Shown: positions 1-6,005, counted from the stretch's first letter. The stretch is DNA of 6,062 bases from a bacterium (GCA_004560045.1 SFWF01000075.1:1-6062), one strand, 5' to 3'. The notes: generated by a model from the sequence alone, not told the origin. Program-made: numbers and translations.

Positions 1-249
1 ATGAGCGAGGCACAGTTACGCAGATATTTTAAATCAGAACTCAACACAACGCCTATCGAATATAAAAACCGACTTCGCATTGAAAAGGCTAAAAGCATAC
101 TGCTTTATGACATTGCGGACGTTAGTCAGACGGCGGAAAAACTCGGGTTTGATAACGTATATGCCTTTAGCGCTATGTTCAAAAGAATGGTAGGCCGTTC
201 TCCGACGAATTTTGGAAGAATAAATAATAAAGCAGACTCGATTGATTAG
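1..249 (+). CDS. AraC-family transcriptional regulator, C-terminal DNA-binding domain (5'-truncated by window edge)
   Basis: The 82 visible residues are the tail of an AraC/XylS-type DNA-binding domain. Residues 2-13 (SEAQLRRYFKSE) match the recognition-helix end of the first helix-turn-helix. TPIEYKNRLRIEKAKSILL (about 17-35) is the linker helix typical of the family. Residues 40-72 form the second helix-turn-helix, with the signature GFDNVYAFSAMFKRMVGRSP ending in a T-N-F. The ATG at position 1 is almost certainly an internal Met: the start of HTH1 and any N-terminal sensor domain are missing and must lie left of the window. Such proteins activate or repress nearby genes, often for sugar use. 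The convergent neighbour is a glycosidase, so that gene is a reasonable but unproven target. The stop codon lies inside the loop of the downstream terminator hairpin. Family assignment is firm; ligand and targets cannot be read from this part. Confidence 0.9.
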   Translation: MSEAQLRRYFKSELNTTPIEYKNRLRIEKAKSILLYDIADVSQTAEKLGFDNVYAFSAMFKRMVGRSPTNFGRINNKADSID

Positions 250-267
250 AAACGAGTCTGCTTTATT
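226..267. terminator. Bidirectional intrinsic terminator between the convergent araC-type and glycosidase genes
   Basis: The arms AATAAAGCAGACTCG (226-240) and CGAGTCTGCTTTATT (253-267) form a perfect 15-bp inverted repeat with a 12-nt loop. On the + strand the stem ends in a T-rich run (CTTTATTTAG). On the - strand it ends in TTTATTATTTATTC, so both strands carry a T-rich tail. It begins inside the last codons of the regulator gene, whose stop codon (247-249) is in the loop, and lies 11 nt beyond the glycosidase stop. It most likely ends transcription from both sides. Confidence 0.82.
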
Positions 268-278
268 TAGTATAAGTA

Positions 279-2363
279 TTAAACTATTTCGCCTGTGGCG
301 AGGTTGATTACGACGGTTTCGAAGTTTTCGGTTTTAACCGTAATCTCCTTTCCGTTTTTAAGGAAGAAGGGGCGCTCCCCTGCTCTTTGGCAGTTTAGTG
401 CCGCATAGCCGAAGCCTACGTTTACGGGTTCTCCCGAATTTGTCCAAAGGTGAACTCCTGCCTTTTGGAGGACCTCTCTTGCGGTAGCCTTAGTTAAATA
501 AGGAAGGGCGCAGTAAACGGTATTACCCTTTTTAGCTACAGCAACCTTACCGTTGTCGAAGGAGGAGATGACCTCTGCGTCGGCGTCCTCTACACAGAAA
601 AGAGGACGATAGCCTTCGGGGATCTCACAGCATTCGTCGGAAGCGATAAGCTCGCTTGCCTCGGTCTTGCCCATATTCATACCAAGCGTTGCGTTTACGT
701 TTTCAATATCGAGGGTACTACCGTCGGCATAGCCATAGCCGCCCATAAATATGCAGGTCTTATCCTTTTTAAGACCGTTTATAAACGCCCTCTTTTCGGG
801 GGTTAAAAGGTGGCAGTTTATAAAAGCTATCGCCTTATATCTGTCTAAATCGGCCTTTTCGAGGTCCTTAAGATAGATACAGTCGAAAGCGGCACCCGCC
901 CTTGCAAAGGCATTATGGCAATTATGGTCATAGTCGTAAACACGTGCTCTGTAGTAATAGGCCTCGGTATCGTAAACCAAAAGCAGGTCGGCATCGCTTG
1001 TATAGGATTTATCGGTAACGCTGTCGGCAAAGGTCTTAAGCTTTTCGATCTTCTTCATCATATGAGGCGCATCCCACCAACCGACCTTGCGGTAGATGTT
1101 GCCTGCCTTGGGGTTTTTAGCCTCGGTATACCAGCCCTGACCAAAAACGATGCGGTGGTCATAGAACCATAGGCCGTGACCGCCGAGGACAGGCTGAAGA
1201 GAGTTTCGAAGAAGGGTCGCGTAGCTTTCGGGGAAGAGCGCAGGGTCGCCGCCGATGTAGTTATTAGTTCCGAAGGGAGCCTGATCCATTTCGGTGAGCC
1301 AAAGCTTACCGTTTAGCCTGTGAGATTCCATAAGGGCGCGCTGAATGGTGATTCCGTCGGGCAGGCGCTGTTCAAGATAACAGAAAGGACCTGCGAGAAA
1401 GTCGAGGTCGGGGCTGTTATGCAGCTTTTCAACGTCCAGGTGACCTACGATGGTCATACTGTCGCCACCGCAACCGAGGAAATAGCCGTAGAAGGTACCG
1501 CAAAGACGGTCCGGGCAGACCTCCTTTGCCGCACGGCAAAAATGAAGAATTGCGTTTGACACAGAGGCCTGATGTGCGTACTGAGAATCCATAATTCTCA
1601 TAGACAGTCTCGGGTCGCGGTAAAGTCCGTCGTCACCCGGTTGGAAGGTTTCGGGGTGAAATTCTGCGGTATCGAAGGTGACTTCAGGGTCGTTCCAGGC
1701 GGCTTTTAAGGCCTCTTCGGTTTTATATTTTTCTTTAATATATTCTTTGAAAAATTCTTTCATCGGCGCGGAAACATCGGTTCCGAAATTATGCCATTCA
1801 CCGTATATACCGTAGGCAAACTGCACCGACATAAGGGCTTCACCCTCGGGGGTGCCCTCTAAAGCCTTTAAGAAGAGCACCATTTTTTCGGTGGACTCCT
1901 TAAGCCACTTTTTGGAGGCTATGCTTGCGCGGAGATGGTGGTCTGCGTCGTGGGCGATAAGTCGGGGCTGCTCACCGTTGTCGATACCCTCTACGTCTCC
2001 ATCCTTGTTTCTGTAGATAACGCACTCGTCGGGATTATCGCGAAGCCACCAATAAGGAGGGTTCATATGAAGACGGAGATTTATTTTAGCGTTCGGATTG
2101 GCGTCTAAAACTCCGCCGATCTCGGCCATAATGGGCTCGGGGTCAAACTCTTCAACCTTTCGCCAGCCGAGACAAAGGGAGGAATCGCAGGAAACGAGGT
2201 TTATTCCGACCTCGCCAAACTGCGCAATATTCTTCTGCGCATAGGCGGTATTTGAACGAGCGGCGGGAAAATCGCTCAGTCCGTATATCACGGGAGGCGT
2301 ATTCTTGCCGTCGATAAAAAGCTGTGCTTTGTTGTTTTCTTTTCTAACCTGAAATTTGGACAT
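279..2363 (-). CDS. Putative GH42-like (clan GH-A) glycoside hydrolase, beta-galactosidase type, cytoplasmic
   Basis: This 694-residue protein looks like a glycosidase with a TIM barrel followed by a GH42-type middle domain. An N-terminal barrel region spans about 20-440 (LRLHMNPPYWWLRDNP near 97-111). YGIYGEWHNFG (184-194) offers Glu189 as candidate acid/base, and KLWLTEMDQ (353-361) offers Glu358 as candidate nucleophile. From about 458 (DLLLVYDTEAYYYRA) to about 545 the pattern fits the flavodoxin-like GH42 trimerisation domain. A short beta-rich C-terminal domain closes the protein. Family members hydrolyse terminal beta-linked sugars, commonly galactosides; the substrate here is unknown. 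No signal peptide or membrane segment is seen, so it should act in the cytoplasm on imported oligosaccharides. The ATG start has an AGAAAGGGG site 9 nt upstream and its own promoter. The residue before Glu189 is Gly, not the usual clan GH-A Asn, so assignment to GH42 itself is uncertain; it may belong to a related or unclassified family. Confidence 0.72.
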   Translation of the reverse strand: MSKFQVRKENNKAQLFIDGKNTPPVIYGLSDFPAARSNTAYAQKNIAQFGEVGINLVSCDSSLCLGWRKVEEFDPEPIMAEIGGVLDANPNAKINLRLHMNPPYWWLRDNPDECVIYRNKDGDVEGIDNGEQPRLIAHDADHHLRASIASKKWLKESTEKMVLFLKALEGTPEGEALMSVQFAYGIYGEWHNFGTDVSAPMKEFFKEYIKEKYKTEEALKAAWNDPEVTFDTAEFHPETFQPGDDGLYRDPRLSMRIMDSQYAHQASVSNAILHFCRAAKEVCPDRLCGTFYGYFLGCGGDSMTIVGHLDVEKLHNSPDLDFLAGPFCYLEQRLPDGITIQRALMESHRLNGKLWLTEMDQAPFGTNNYIGGDPALFPESYATLLRNSLQPVLGGHGLWFYDHRIVFGQGWYTEAKNPKAGNIYRKVGWWDAPHMMKKIEKLKTFADSVTDKSYTSDADLLLVYDTEAYYYRARVYDYDHNCHNAFARAGAAFDCIYLKDLEKADLDRYKAIAFINCHLLTPEKRAFINGLKKDKTCIFMGGYGYADGSTLDIENVNATLGMNMGKTEASELIASDECCEIPEGYRPLFCVEDADAEVISSFDNGKVAVAKKGNTVYCALPYLTKATAREVLQKAGVHLWTNSGEPVNVGFGYAALNCQRAGERPFFLKNGKEITVKTENFETVVINLATGEIV

Positions 2364-2372
2364 TTAGACCGA

Positions 2373-2381
2373 CCCCTTTCT
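2373..2381 (-). promoter_or_regulatory. Ribosome binding site of the glycosidase gene
   Basis: AGAAAGGGG on the - strand lies 9 nt before the ATG at 2363-2361. It is purine-rich and correctly spaced, and it supports that start. Confidence 0.65.
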
Positions 2382-2389
2382 AAGCTTCA

Positions 2390-2418
2390 ATTTTAAAGCC
2401 GAAAGCTATAAAAGTCAA
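2390..2418 (-). promoter_or_regulatory. Sigma-A-type promoter of the glycosidase gene
   Basis: On the - strand, TTGACT (2418-2413) and TAAAAT (2395-2390) are separated by exactly 17 nt. Both hexamers are one base from consensus. Transcription would start near 2383, leaving a leader of only about 20 nt that contains the Shine-Dalgarno site. This separates the gene from the argS operon upstream. A near-consensus core promoter suggests that any control would be mainly repression or a site overlapping it; no operator is evident. Confidence 0.72.
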
Positions 2419-2435
2419 CCCCCTAATACATAGAT

Positions 2436-2468
2436 AAAGAACGCAAAAGCATACCTTTTGCGTTCTTT
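2436..2468 (-). terminator. Hairpin terminator downstream of argS
   Basis: Arms AAAGAACGCAAAAG and CTTTTGCGTTCTTT (2436-2449 and 2455-2468) form a perfect 14-bp stem with a 5-nt loop, starting 5 nt past the argS stop. In the argS direction the 3' arm ends TTCTTTATC, a short and broken T-run, so termination may be incomplete. In the opposite direction the tail is TTCTTTTTG, but no + strand gene precedes it. It sits just upstream of the glycosidase promoter and would insulate that gene. Confidence 0.7.
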
Positions 2469-2472
2469 TTGA

Positions 2473-4158
2473 TTACATAGATTCGGGGGCGGTAATCTTA
2501 AGCATATCGAGGACGTTCTTTATAACGGTGCGGGTAGCACGGCAGAGGGATAGACGGGCCTGAAGCAAGCTTTCCTCCTCGCCCTTAACGCGGCAGGCGT
2601 TATAGAACTTATGGAACTTGGTGGCGAGCTCTATGACGTAGTGGGTCATCTTGGCAGGGTCGTAGGCCTTTGCGGAAGCGATGATCTCGTCGGTAAAGCC
2701 TGCGATATGAATGATGAGCTCACGCTCCTCGGGAGCGGTGAGGAGGCTAAGCTCCTCGGCGGTGCAATCCCTCAGGGTTATTCCCTCGGCGGCAAGATTT
2801 CTCATAATACTGCTGATTCTGGCACAGGCGTACTGCACGTAGTAAACGGGGTTTTGATTAGTCTCTTCGACGGCGAGGTCAAGGTCAAAGTCGAAATGAC
2901 TGTTTGGCTCGCGGAGGTTAAAGAAGAAGCGTGCGGCATCGATTGGTACCTCGTCGAGAAGTGTTACGAGGGTTATTGCTTTACCCGAACGCTTGGAGGC
3001 CTTGATCACCTCGCCATCCTTAACGAGACGAACCATCTGCATAAGGATAACGTCCAGCTTGGAGGCATCTACCCCGAGAGCGGTAAGGGCGGCCTTAAGA
3101 CGGGGCACGTAGCCGTGATGATCAGCACCCAAAACGTCGATAGCCTTATCGAAGCCACGGGTAACGAGTTTATTATAGTGGTAAGCGATATCGGGTACGA
3201 CATAGGTCGGAACACCGTTTGAACGGACGAGAACGAAGTCCTCGGAGCCGAATTCGGAGCCCTTAAACCAGAGGGCATCCTCCTGAAGGTAGGTATGACC
3301 CGACTCCTTAAGAAGCTCAACGATCTTCATAGCGTCGCCGCTTTTATGAAGGGTGCTTTCCTTGAACCAGGTATCGTATTCGATGCGGTATTTGAGAAGG
3401 TCGTCGTGAAGTCCCTGAATATTCTTGGGGAGCGCAAACTCGACGAGAGCCTTTCTGCGGTCGGCCTCGGATTCATTCATATATTTATCGCCGTGAAGCT
3501 CTGCGAAGGCCTCAGCATGAGCGATAATATCTGCACCGTGATAAGAATCCTCGGGCATTTCGACTCCCTCTTTATATATCTGCTGATAACGCATATCGAG
3601 GGAAAGGCCGAATTTGTTTATCTGATTTCCCGCGTCGTTTATATAGAACTCACGCTCAACGGTATAGCCTGCGGCATCGAGGACCGAGGCAAGGCAGTCG
3701 CCAAGAGCACCTCCGCGGGCATTACCTATATGCATAGGACCGGTGGGGTTGGCCGAAACGAACTCGACCAGCACCTTTTTACCCTGACCGAAATCGCTTT
3801 TGCCGTAGTTTTCCTTTTTATCGATTACGTCGGCGACGATATCGGCATAGTAGCTGTCGGCAAGGAAAAAGTTTATAAAGCCGGGGCCTGCAATTTCGCA
3901 GGATTTAATATAGCTATCCGAAAAGTCGAACTTAGCGGTTAAAATTTCGGCGATTTTACGGGGAGCGTTTCTGAAGGCCTTGGACCATACCATTGCGGCA
4001 TTTACGGCATAGTCGCCGTGATCGCGGCTCTGAGGAATTTCGATTTTAAAGGGGTTCAGCTCCGCCTCCGGTAAAAGGCCCTCCGACATCGCGGATTTAG
4101 CGGCAGAGTAGATTATATTTTCAATTTGCTCTTTAGCGAGCGATACTATTTTAGACAT
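2473..4158 (-). CDS. argS: Arginyl-tRNA synthetase (class I)
   Basis: This cytoplasmic enzyme ligates L-arginine to tRNA-Arg using ATP. At 561 residues it is full length. The N-terminal Arg_tRNA_synt_N (additional) domain occupies about 1-100, with the QSRDHGDYAVNAA segment (43-55). The Rossmann catalytic core opens with VEFVSANPTGPMHIGN (131-146), whose HIGN (143-146) is the ATP-binding signature. LGADHHGYVPRLKAAL (343-358) is a well-known ArgRS core motif. KASKRSG (386-392) stands at the KMSKS-loop position. The DALR anticodon-binding domain runs from about NPVYYVQYACARI (436-448) to the C-terminal KITAPESM, the family's usual ending. The ATG at 4158 has AAGGAG 7 nt upstream, placed inside the end of the DUF1934 gene. 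The 1-nt gap to that gene's stop suggests translational coupling. No T-box leader precedes it; expression most likely depends on the promoter before murI. Confidence 0.97.
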   Translation of the reverse strand: MSKIVSLAKEQIENIIYSAAKSAMSEGLLPEAELNPFKIEIPQSRDHGDYAVNAAMVWSKAFRNAPRKIAEILTAKFDFSDSYIKSCEIAGPGFINFFLADSYYADIVADVIDKKENYGKSDFGQGKKVLVEFVSANPTGPMHIGNARGGALGDCLASVLDAAGYTVEREFYINDAGNQINKFGLSLDMRYQQIYKEGVEMPEDSYHGADIIAHAEAFAELHGDKYMNESEADRRKALVEFALPKNIQGLHDDLLKYRIEYDTWFKESTLHKSGDAMKIVELLKESGHTYLQEDALWFKGSEFGSEDFVLVRSNGVPTYVVPDIAYHYNKLVTRGFDKAIDVLGADHHGYVPRLKAALTALGVDASKLDVILMQMVRLVKDGEVIKASKRSGKAITLVTLLDEVPIDAARFFFNLREPNSHFDFDLDLAVEETNQNPVYYVQYACARISSIMRNLAAEGITLRDCTAEELSLLTAPEERELIIHIAGFTDEIIASAKAYDPAKMTHYVIELATKFHKFYNACRVKGEEESLLQARLSLCRATRTVIKNVLDMLKITAPESM

Positions 4159-4159
4159 T

Positions 4160-4579
4160 TTATATCTCCTTGATTTTTATCTCCATTATATTTTTACTAA
4201 GAAGGCCCGAATAGACGTCGATGGTATAGCTCATATGGATCTTAGCACTATTCTGTGTAAACTCAGTAAGAAGGCTTTCGCCGTAGATACCAATAACGAA
4301 ATCGCCCTCGGGGGTGTTGTACAGGCAGGAATATCGTCGGCCCTTTGCAATAGTTAAACGGCTTTCCATACCTCCGCGTCGGGCAAGGGTAACGGTATCC
4401 CCTTCGATGGTAATTTCGGAGGTGACGTCCTTTGCGCCGATCATTTCACTTTCTTTATATATAAGTTTTATTACCTTTTCGTCTACAGAAAACTGTCCCA
4501 TAGTCGTAAAGGTGGAAACGTCAGGTTCGCGATCCGGGTACTGCTGCGTTCCCTTGATCTCAATTAGTACATCCTTCAT
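4160..4579 (-). CDS. DUF1934 family protein, YwiB-like small beta-barrel
   Basis: The 139-residue product is predicted to be almost all beta-strand. It begins MKDVLIEIKGTQQ and carries the blocks VIKLIYKESE, TSEITIEGDTVTLARRGGMESRL, FVIGIYGESLLT and IHMSYTIDVYSGLLSKNIMEIKI, as in the DUF1934/YwiB family, a calycin-like barrel of about 140 residues. There is no signal peptide or membrane segment, so it should be cytoplasmic. Its biochemical function is unknown. In Bacillus subtilis the homologous ywiB also lies next to argS, which supports the assignment. An in-frame ATG-TAA pair ends 6 nt upstream, so no productive start lies close upstream of this ATG, which falls inside the end of murI (20-nt overlap). 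The only ribosome site is a weak GGTGG about 12 nt away, so translation probably depends on ribosomes finishing murI. Confidence 0.88.
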   Translation of the reverse strand: MKDVLIEIKGTQQYPDREPDVSTFTTMGQFSVDEKVIKLIYKESEMIGAKDVTSEITIEGDTVTLARRGGMESRLTIAKGRRYSCLYNTPEGDFVIGIYGESLLTEFTQNSAKIHMSYTIDVYSGLLSKNIMEIKIKEI

Positions 4580-5393
4580 ATTTACTTACATCCACCAGAT
4601 TTACTTTGTCGTTTTCAATTTCTTCCCCAAGAAGAAGCTTTGCGATTTTCGGAAAGGCAGTCGTAACGTCGCTTACGTAAAACTCGCAGGTCGGGGGCTC
4701 GGTTTTATCGCTTAGCAGGTCGAGATGCTTCAGCTCTTCGGCTACGGCTCGGGCGGTAGAATAGCCCATATTTATAAGCATAACATCCTCGCCGATAGCC
4801 CTTCGTATCGCCGATTTTAAAACGGGATAATGGGTACAGCCGAGAATTAATGTATCGACCCCTGCTTCTATAAGAGGAGCAAGATAGCGTCTTATCGTGC
4901 CGAGAACGACCTCGTCGTCGGCAGAGACCCAGCCCTCCTCAACAAGAGGTACAAAAAGAGGACAAGGCACGGTAACTACCTCGGCTTCCGGCAGGTAGGT
5001 TTTGATAAGACGTTTATGAGCGCCGTTATTTATTGTGGCAGAGGTAGCGATAACGCCGATCTTTTTGTTTTTCGTACAGTTTACGGCATCCCTGACCGAA
5101 TTTTCTACCACGCCCATAAAGGGTACGGGAAGAGCGTCGGCGGTTGACAAAGCGACGGCACTGACGGTACCGCAGGCGGCTACGATATATTTAACGTCCT
5201 TCGAAATCAGGAAATTTTCGTCCTGACGGGCGTAGTTTATAATAGTCTCGTTACTTTTGTTTCCGTAGGGAACACGTCCCGTATCGCCGAAATAAACGAA
5301 GCTTTCGCCCGGCAAAACCTTTTCGAGCTCACGAAGCACGGTAAGTCCGCCGAGTCCCGAATCGAAAACACCTATCGGCCTACTGTCTGACAC
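4560..5393 (-). CDS. murI: Glutamate racemase
   Basis: It converts L-glutamate to D-glutamate for peptidoglycan by a two-cysteine, cofactor-free mechanism in the cytoplasm. Counting from the GTG start proposed here (277 residues), FDSGLGGLTV begins at residue 10, YFGDTGRVPYG at 34 and IVAACGTVSAVAL at 70, with catalytic Cys74. LGCTHYP follows at 184, with the second catalytic Cys186 and then Thr-His. Both cysteines and the two Asp/Glu racemase halves are intact. Departures from the usual pattern are Gly75 for the Asn after Cys74, VENS for VEPG, and LINMGYSTA where LIDSA-type sequence is usual. The open frame reaches a TTG at 5408. That TTG is part of the GGAGGG ribosome site, which sits 7 nt before GTG 5393-5391, so the GTG is the better start. 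murI is first in an operon with the DUF1934 gene and argS. A non-glutamate Asp/Glu-type racemase is a less likely alternative. Confidence 0.92.
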   Translation of the reverse strand: MSDSRPIGVFDSGLGGLTVLRELEKVLPGESFVYFGDTGRVPYGNKSNETIINYARQDENFLISKDVKYIVAACGTVSAVALSTADALPVPFMGVVENSVRDAVNCTKNKKIGVIATSATINNGAHKRLIKTYLPEAEVVTVPCPLFVPLVEEGWVSADDEVVLGTIRRYLAPLIEAGVDTLILGCTHYPVLKSAIRRAIGEDVMLINMGYSTARAVAEELKHLDLLSDKTEPPTCEFYVSDVTTAFPKIAKLLLGEEIENDKVNLVDVSKYEGCTN

Positions 5394-5400
5394 AGAATAT

Positions 5401-5406
5401 CCCTCC
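5401..5406 (-). promoter_or_regulatory. Ribosome binding site that fixes the murI start at GTG 5393
   Basis: GGAGGG on the - strand is followed by 7 nt and then GTG (5393-5391). The alternative TTG start (5408-5406) shares its G with this site and has only A/T-rich sequence upstream without a Shine-Dalgarno match. Confidence 0.85.
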
Positions 5407-5433
5407 AAAAAGCATAATTATCCATTAAAAGGT

Positions 5434-5462
5434 ATTTTAACACATTTATAAGGAAACTTCAA
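5434..5462 (-). promoter_or_regulatory. Sigma-A-type promoter of the murI-DUF1934-argS operon
   Basis: On the - strand, TTGAAG (5462-5457) and TAAAAT (5439-5434) are spaced by 17 nt. Transcription would start near 5427, giving a leader of about 34 nt before the GTG. That is too short for a T-box or other riboswitch. Confidence 0.72.
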
Positions 5463-5474
5463 GAATATATATTC
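5463..5474. repeat. 12-bp perfect palindrome GAATATATATTC in the divergent intergenic region
   Basis: It abuts the -35 hexamer of the murI promoter and lies about 40 nt upstream of the -35 of the divergent gene. It could be a regulator site, but in such AT-rich DNA a short A/T palindrome can arise by chance. Confidence 0.3.
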
Positions 5475-5511
5475 CAATATAATCATATTTATTATTTTTT
5501 AAAACTACGTC

Positions 5512-5540
5512 TTGTAATATTCAGACGAATTTGGTAGAAT
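5512..5540 (+). promoter_or_regulatory. Promoter of the C_GCAxxG_C_C protein gene, with extended -10
   Basis: TTGTAA (5512-5517) and TAGAAT (5535-5540) are spaced by 17 nt. A TG at 5532-5533 one base before the -10 gives an extended -10 element. Transcription would start near 5547. The spacer contains a short inverted repeat, ATTC-AGAC-GAAT (5519-5530). Confidence 0.68.
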
Positions 5541-5555
5541 AAAAGAAAAAAATGC

Positions 5556-5561
5556 AGGTGA
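5556..5561 (+). promoter_or_regulatory. Ribosome binding site of the C_GCAxxG_C_C protein gene
   Basis: AGGTGA ends 4 nt before the ATG at 5566. The match is partial but close to the start, and no other in-frame start has a comparable site. Confidence 0.6.
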
Positions 5562-5565
5562 TAAT

Positions 5566-5970
5566 ATGTCTGATAAAACAGCAAAGGCTTTAGAGCTTCA
5601 CGGTAAGGGCTTTAACTGCGCACAGTCGGTAGCACTCCCCTTCTGTAGCGAGCTTGGAGTAGATCCCGCGGTTATTTCCCGTGCGGCAGAGGGCTTCGGC
5701 GGCGGTATGGGAGGCTATGAGCTTATCTGCGGCGCTCTATCCGGAGCAATTATGGTTACGGGTCTTAAGATGGCCGACGGCAACCTCGAGGCTCCCTCTT
5801 CCAAAAGAAGCACTTATGCGGTTGCCGATGATATCGGCAAAAAGTTTACGGCACTGTGCGGTTCTAATATGTGCCCCGTTATTAAGGGTCTTAAGGGCGG
5901 TCAGGTTTTAAAAAGCTGTAACGACTGTATTAAAATAGGTGTAATGCTTGCCGAAGAGGCCGTTAAATAG
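5566..5970 (+). CDS. C_GCAxxG_C_C family putative redox protein
   Basis: The small 134-residue cytoplasmic protein matches the cysteine-motif family C_GCAxxG_C_C (Pfam PF09719-like), common in anaerobes. It opens with HGKGFNCAQSV (12-22; Cys18), typical of the N-terminus. EGFGGGMGGYELICGALSGAIMVTGL (from 42) carries the glycine-rich stretch and Cys55, equivalent to the central motif. KKFTALCGSNMCPVIKG (from 92) carries Cys98 and Cys103, and KSCNDCIKIG (from 117) ends with the CxxC pair Cys118/Cys121. An extra Cys27 is present, giving seven cysteines in all. The family is thought to be redox-active or metal/cluster-binding, but its reaction is not established. There is no signal peptide; the hydrophobic, Gly-rich stretch near 52-67 is family-typical and need not be a membrane segment. 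It is divergent from murI, with its own promoter and terminator, so it is probably a single-gene unit. Confidence 0.88.
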   Translation: MSDKTAKALELHGKGFNCAQSVALPFCSELGVDPAVISRAAEGFGGGMGGYELICGALSGAIMVTGLKMADGNLEAPSSKRSTYAVADDIGKKFTALCGSNMCPVIKGLKGGQVLKSCNDCIKIGVMLAEEAVK

Positions 5971-5971
5971 T

Positions 5972-6005
5972 AAAAAACAAGTCTGCTAAGGCAGGCTTGT
6001 TTTTT
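5972..6005 (+). terminator. Strong intrinsic terminator after the C_GCAxxG_C_C gene
   Basis: Arms AAAAAACAAGTCTGC (5972-5986) and GCAGGCTTGTTTTTT (5991-6005) pair over 15 bp with one G-T wobble around a TAAG tetraloop. The T-run forms the end of the 3' arm and is followed by ATT. The stem begins 1 nt after the stop codon. The A-tract on the other side could also allow it to act on - strand transcripts. Confidence 0.92.

Noticed and set aside
915..1559. Two + strand frames (85 and 79 residues) inside the glycosidase gene
   Set aside because: They are antisense to the glycosidase, short, and show no motif or promoter.
2611..3222. 203-residue open frame on the + strand opposite argS
   Set aside because: It lies wholly antisense to a confidently identified argS, has no recognisable domain and no convincing ribosome site; it is a by-product of argS codon use.
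3295..3942. 215-residue open frame on the + strand opposite argS
   Set aside because: Same reasoning: fully antisense to conserved ArgRS core sequence, with no family resemblance.
4314..4715. 133-residue + strand frame across the DUF1934/murI junction
   Set aside because: It is antisense to two recognised genes and has no recognisable protein features.
5394..5433. T-box or other riboswitch upstream of the murI-argS operon
   Set aside because: The predicted leader is only about 34 nt and contains no stem-loop series or T-box-like sequence.
5681..5911. 76-residue + strand frame inside the cysteine-protein gene
   Set aside because: It overlaps the recognised C_GCAxxG_C_C gene in another frame and is Arg/Ala/Leu-rich without a motif, typical of a shadow frame.
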